A stretch of 7,924 nucleotides of DNA from Sphaerochaetaceae bacterium. Lineage in GTDB: Bacteria > Spirochaetota > Spirochaetia > Sphaerochaetales > Sphaerochaetaceae. Location: contig JALNVT010000116.1 of NCBI GenBank assembly GCA_023231265.1, positions 1-7,924 of the forward strand. The letters run 5' to 3'. The notes beneath the pieces are model-generated. The model did not search any database and was not told the DNA's origin. It worked only from the letters and a program-made list of their open reading frames with translations. Within the stretch, counting starts at the first letter, position 1; each line of letters opens with the position of its first letter. Positions 5,641-7,924 of this stretch are shown here, piece by piece. The position numbers were made by a program, and so were the translations under genes.

Positions 5641-6456
5641 TTCAGATCTGTTGGATGGGTTGCAACTGATATAAACACAAGAATTGGTGATGCAGGTCCT
5701 CTTATCTACACACCAGAGGCACAGTGCTTGAGAACAATGGAATTTGATTATGCATTCTACCCTCACTCAGGTGATGTTGAGAGAGTTAGAGTTCTGAGAG
5801 AAGCTGATGAATTCAACAGCACAACAGCTGTTGTGCAGACAAACATCCATGAAGGATGTCTTCCTCTTGAATCATCCTATCTCTCAATTGAAAGTGAGAT
5901 GGACAATGTAATGCTATCTTCTTTCAAGCAGAGTCTTGATAAGACATCAGTTATTGTAAGAGTCTACAATGGAGGAACAGAGAGCTCTCCAGCAAAGATC
6001 TCTTTGTACAGAGAGATTGTGAGTGCATGCAGAGTGAATTTCCTTGAAGAGGAAGCTGAGAGTGTTGAATTTGATGGCAAAACAATTTCTTTGAACATTG
6101 GTGCGAAATCAATTGAGACATTCAAGATTTCTCTAAAAAGAGATAATATCTCACAATCTGCATCAGATGATGTGGAATGCTGGTTGGTAGATGACAGAGA
6201 GGTTTTGAATCTCGATTCCTATGAAAGATATCCTCTTATAACAGAAGAAGAAGTTGAATCTGAAGTTGCACGTGGAATAGAGATGGAAAGCGGATTGAAT
6301 GATGTTCTGACAAGACGTACAAGTCTTGAGGCCATTCTCTCTGGAATACTTGCAGGGGACAGATACAATGAAAGACGTACTCATGAATTGGGATATGAAT
6401 TGAATGAAGCCAGAGTAAAGCGAAGGGTTCATGATTATATTCAGGATTTGAAGTAG
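5626..6456 (+). CDS. Alpha-mannosidase (GH38 family), C-terminal fragment with extra tail
   Basis: The in-frame sequence IALTLFRSVGW, then DAGPLIYTPEAQCL, then YAFYPHSGD is the hallmark of the C-terminal beta-sandwich region of GH38 alpha-mannosidases. It is followed by LPLESSYLSIE and VIVRVYNGGTESS, also typical, ending in the family's last beta strands near 6144. The catalytic GH38 barrel, with its zinc site and nucleophile Asp, would lie upstream but is replaced by antisense reductase sequence at the breakpoint. The recognisable frame therefore begins without a start codon. TTG at 5728 and ATG at 5737 lie inside the conserved fold and are not credible true starts. About 100 further residues follow the sandwich, rich in Glu and Arg and probably helical. 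The gene ends with TAG and a terminator lies 38 bases on. The intact enzyme would cleave alpha-mannosides, probably in the cytoplasm; this piece should be inactive. Confidence 0.85.
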   Translation: MALTLFRSVGWVATDINTRIGDAGPLIYTPEAQCLRTMEFDYAFYPHSGDVERVRVLREADEFNSTTAVVQTNIHEGCLPLESSYLSIESEMDNVMLSSFKQSLDKTSVIVRVYNGGTESSPAKISLYREIVSACRVNFLEEEAESVEFDGKTISLNIGAKSIETFKISLKRDNISQSASDDVECWLVDDREVLNLDSYERYPLITEEEVESEVARGIEMESGLNDVLTRRTSLEAILSGILAGDRYNERRTHELGYELNEARVKRRVHDYIQDLK

Positions 6457-6493
6457 GTCACAGCAATTATTGATAGCTCATACTCAAAAATCT

Positions 6494-6526
6494 GAAGCTT
6501 GGTGCTCATGCATCAGGCTTCTTTTT
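6494..6526 (+). terminator. Intrinsic terminator downstream of the alpha-mannosidase
   Basis: A 12-bp stem (GAAGCTTGGTGC, 6494-6505, with GCATCAGGCTTC, 6510-6521, including two G-U pairs) closes on a TCAT loop and is followed at once by five T residues. It is 38 bases past the mannosidase stop on the same strand. Confidence 0.88.
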
Positions 6527-6573
6527 AATTCCATGATATTATAAAAATTACACTCTCATGAATGACATTGAAA

Positions 6574-6599
6574 CAGGCCAAATCTCTTGATTTGGCCTG
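6574..6599 (-). terminator. Hairpin terminator downstream of the PotD-type gene
   Basis: A perfect 11-bp stem (CAGGCCAAATC, 6574-6584, with GATTTGGCCTG, 6589-6599) has a 4-base loop. It lies 19 bases past the stop of the PotD-type gene on the minus strand. The minus-strand tail is only TTTCAATG, a weak T-tract, so it may work mainly by stable pairing or in both directions. Confidence 0.7.
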
Positions 6600-6618
6600 C
6601 ATGGAATGATCATCTAAA

Positions 6619-7680
6619 TTATTTTGTGAATCTGATCTTCTGCCAGACATCATTGAATTTATATAGGTCTGCTCCTAAATCTCCCATGATCTCACAGTTT
6701 TCAATTTCAGAGGCACTGTAATATGGTTCAACACTCATCAATTTACCAGCTTCCTCATTCACAGTTGGAGGGAATCCAAATTCATCTAGGAACTGTGCAT
6801 AGATATCAGGGCGATGAATGAAGTTTATGAATTTTACAGCCAAGTCATAGTTTTTGGAGCCCTTTGGTATGCACATATTATCTATGTACATAGTGGCACC
6901 TTCTTTTGGAATGAAGAAATCTATCTTATCCCAATCCTCCTCCTCAACAGATTCATAAATAACTTCAGCATATCCATGAACAACATCAAAATCTCCTGCA
7001 GCAAAAGCCTGTCCGAATGAATCATTGTCAAACTTAACAAGGTTTGGCTTCCAGTCATTCACAACAGTGTCCTCTGCAATCTGCAGCTGCTCTGGATCAA
7101 CAGAGTTCACACTGAAACCATTGTGAGCCAATGAGTCACCAATGACCTCTCTCATATCATCCATCATTGTCATCTTGCCCTCAAGGTCTTTTCTGGAGAA
7201 GATACTCCAGCTTCTTTCATAGTCCTTCACCTTATCTGTATTTACAGCAATACCACAGGCACCCATGAAATAAGGTACAGCATAATCCATGTTGGGATCA
7301 TATGTTGCTTTCTCTTTCACACTGGAAGATACATACTGAAGATTTGGCATCTTTGAGTGATCAAGTTTATCAAGCATATCAAGATTTATCATGATCTCTG
7401 TGTAGTCCTGTGATGGAAATATTATGTCGTATCCGTCGGCTCCAGATAGAAGTTTTGCAAACAGCTCTTCATTTGATGAGAAGTTATCTATGCTTACATG
7501 AACTCCATATTCCTCTTCAAATTCATCTATAACTGCGCTTGGTGTGTAACTGCTCCAGTTATAAAGATAGAGAGTGTTGTTCATATTTTTGTATCTGTTA
7601 TGAAAGAACAGAACAAGCAGCACAATTATCAATGCACATATCACTATGGCTCGTCTTATATTTTTATTTTTTGAATTCAA
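6619..7680 (-). CDS. potD: Polyamine-type ABC transporter substrate-binding protein, PotD-like
   Basis: 353 residues, the usual length for PotD, which captures spermidine/putrescine outside the membrane and passes it to PotB/PotC. Family signatures are plain: LYLYNWSSYTP (37-47), DYAVPYFMGACGIAVN (132-147), DDMREV (174-179), MYIDNMCIP (264-272) and INFIHRPD (285-292). Against E. coli PotD by eye, the acidic ligands D175, E178 and D267 and aromatics W42 and Y45 are kept. Y85 becomes D92, W229 becomes H235, W255 becomes Y265 and Y293 becomes F303. Residues 9-27 form one hydrophobic helix after a basic start, but there is no lipobox Cys and no clear AxA cleavage site, so it may stay as a membrane anchor. 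The start is TTG with AGGAG 9 bases upstream; an in-frame stop lies just above with no ATG between. It follows the permease by 22 bases. Polyamine substrate is inferred, not proven. Confidence 0.92.
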   Translation of the reverse strand: MNSKNKNIRRAIVICALIIVLLVLFFHNRYKNMNNTLYLYNWSSYTPSAVIDEFEEEYGVHVSIDNFSSNEELFAKLLSGADGYDIIFPSQDYTEIMINLDMLDKLDHSKMPNLQYVSSSVKEKATYDPNMDYAVPYFMGACGIAVNTDKVKDYERSWSIFSRKDLEGKMTMMDDMREVIGDSLAHNGFSVNSVDPEQLQIAEDTVVNDWKPNLVKFDNDSFGQAFAAGDFDVVHGYAEVIYESVEEEDWDKIDFFIPKEGATMYIDNMCIPKGSKNYDLAVKFINFIHRPDIYAQFLDEFGFPPTVNEEAGKLMSVEPYYSASEIENCEIMGDLGADLYKFNDVWQKIRFTK

Positions 7681-7689
7681 TTTATAGGT

Positions 7690-7694
7690 CTCCT
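7690..7694 (-). promoter_or_regulatory. Ribosome binding site fixing a TTG start for the PotD-type gene
   Basis: AGGAG on the minus strand ends 9 bases before TTG at 7678-7680. The frame is closed by TAA at 7708-7710, with no ATG or GTG between. The first internal ATG (codon 33) would remove the whole export/anchor helix, so TTG is the sensible start. Confidence 0.75.
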
Positions 7695-7702
7695 GATTTT
7701 TG

Positions 7703-7924
7703 CTATTTTATGCTAGCTATGTCTTTTAAGAAATATCTCAATGTAACAGCAATTACAGTTATTGATAGAATCATGAAGAAGCTGAGAGCATTTATCACTG
7801 GTGATATACCAAATCTAATCAATGAGTACATGTAAATTGGAAGAGTTGTTGATCCTGGTCCTGAGACAAAGAATGTAATTATGAAATCTTCCAAACTCAA
7901 TGTAATTGCCATGATGAAACCTGA
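7703..7924 (-). CDS. potC: Polyamine-type ABC transporter permease, PotC-like (C-terminal part)
   Basis: The frame is open from the window edge (7924) down to TAG at 7703-7705, giving the last 73 residues; the N-terminal part lies outside. The sequence SGFIMAITLSLEDFIITFFVSGPG followed by TTLPIYMYSLIRFGISP and INALS matches the PotC C-terminus (TLSLDD...SFVTGP...LPLKIYS...G.SPEVNAL in E. coli). It ends with a final hydrophobic helix (about 49-66) and a short basic tail. An ATG at 7910-7912 lies inside the conserved region and is not the start. The protein is one of two inner-membrane channel subunits. The PotD-type gene follows after 22 bases, the common potABCD order, so PotA and PotB are expected beyond the right edge. 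Confidence 0.9.
   Translation of the reverse strand, partial: SGFIMAITLSLEDFIITFFVSGPGSTTLPIYMYSLIRFGISPVINALSFFMILSITVIAVTLRYFLKDIASIK

Noticed and set aside
6163..6432. Minus-strand open frame within the mannosidase fragment
   Set aside because: It is antisense to the better supported GH38 frame, with a low-complexity Cys/Phe/Ser-rich peptide and no ribosome site.
5728..6456. A complete 242-residue gene starting at TTG 5728
   Set aside because: Conserved GH38 sequence continues in frame upstream to about 5626 and no ribosome site precedes 5728, so it is a truncated fragment, not a short intact gene.

Overview
This 7.9 kb window comes from a low-GC (roughly 35-42%) bacterium using the standard code: UGG encodes Trp throughout, and TAA, TAG and TGA all serve as stops. 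The mix of multi-component carbohydrate ABC permeases, a GH38-type alpha-mannosidase, a spermidine/putrescine-type ABC system and a class I ribonucleotide reductase with an ATP-cone suits a host-associated spirochaete of the Treponema kind. That taxonomic guess rests on gene content alone, and a Firmicute is not excluded.

Layout. (1) 1-998, plus strand: the end of a MalF/UgpA-type permease overlaps (ATGA) a complete MalG-type permease, and a long hairpin terminator follows at 1021-1070. (2) 1113-4709, minus strand: the nrdA-nrdB operon for the class I ribonucleotide reductase converges on the permease operon. Key catalytic, radical and metal-ligand residues can be identified. (3) 4710-5084 is a 375-bp gap without a gene. 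It holds a candidate nrdA promoter, a single NrdR-box-like sequence inside a wide 10-bp inverted repeat, and two tandem terminators for the next minus-strand genes. (4) 5085-5637, minus strand: an unrecognised 80-residue protein lies 4 bp downstream of the C-terminal quarter of a geranylgeranyl-reductase-like FAD protein. (5) Near 5626-5637 the reductase sequence stops abruptly and becomes, on the plus strand, the C-terminal part of a GH38 alpha-mannosidase (to 6456). Both genes lack their N-terminal parts at the same point, so this is a rearrangement breakpoint or an assembly/amplification chimera. (6) 6457-6618: one terminator for each of two convergent transcripts. (7) 6619-7924, minus strand: a PotC-type permease (cut by the window edge) followed by a PotD-type substrate-binding protein.

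How the genes work together. The left permease pair is the membrane channel of an oligosaccharide importer; its binding protein and ATPase are outside the window. NrdA and NrdB together make deoxyribonucleotides. PotC and PotD belong to a polyamine-type importer whose PotA and PotB would be expected just upstream, beyond 7924. The mannosidase would trim mannosides brought in by an importer, but here it has lost its catalytic part. I found no RNA gene, CRISPR array, transposase or phage gene, and no convincing undescribed multi-gene system. The breakpoint at about 5.63 kb is the most unusual feature.
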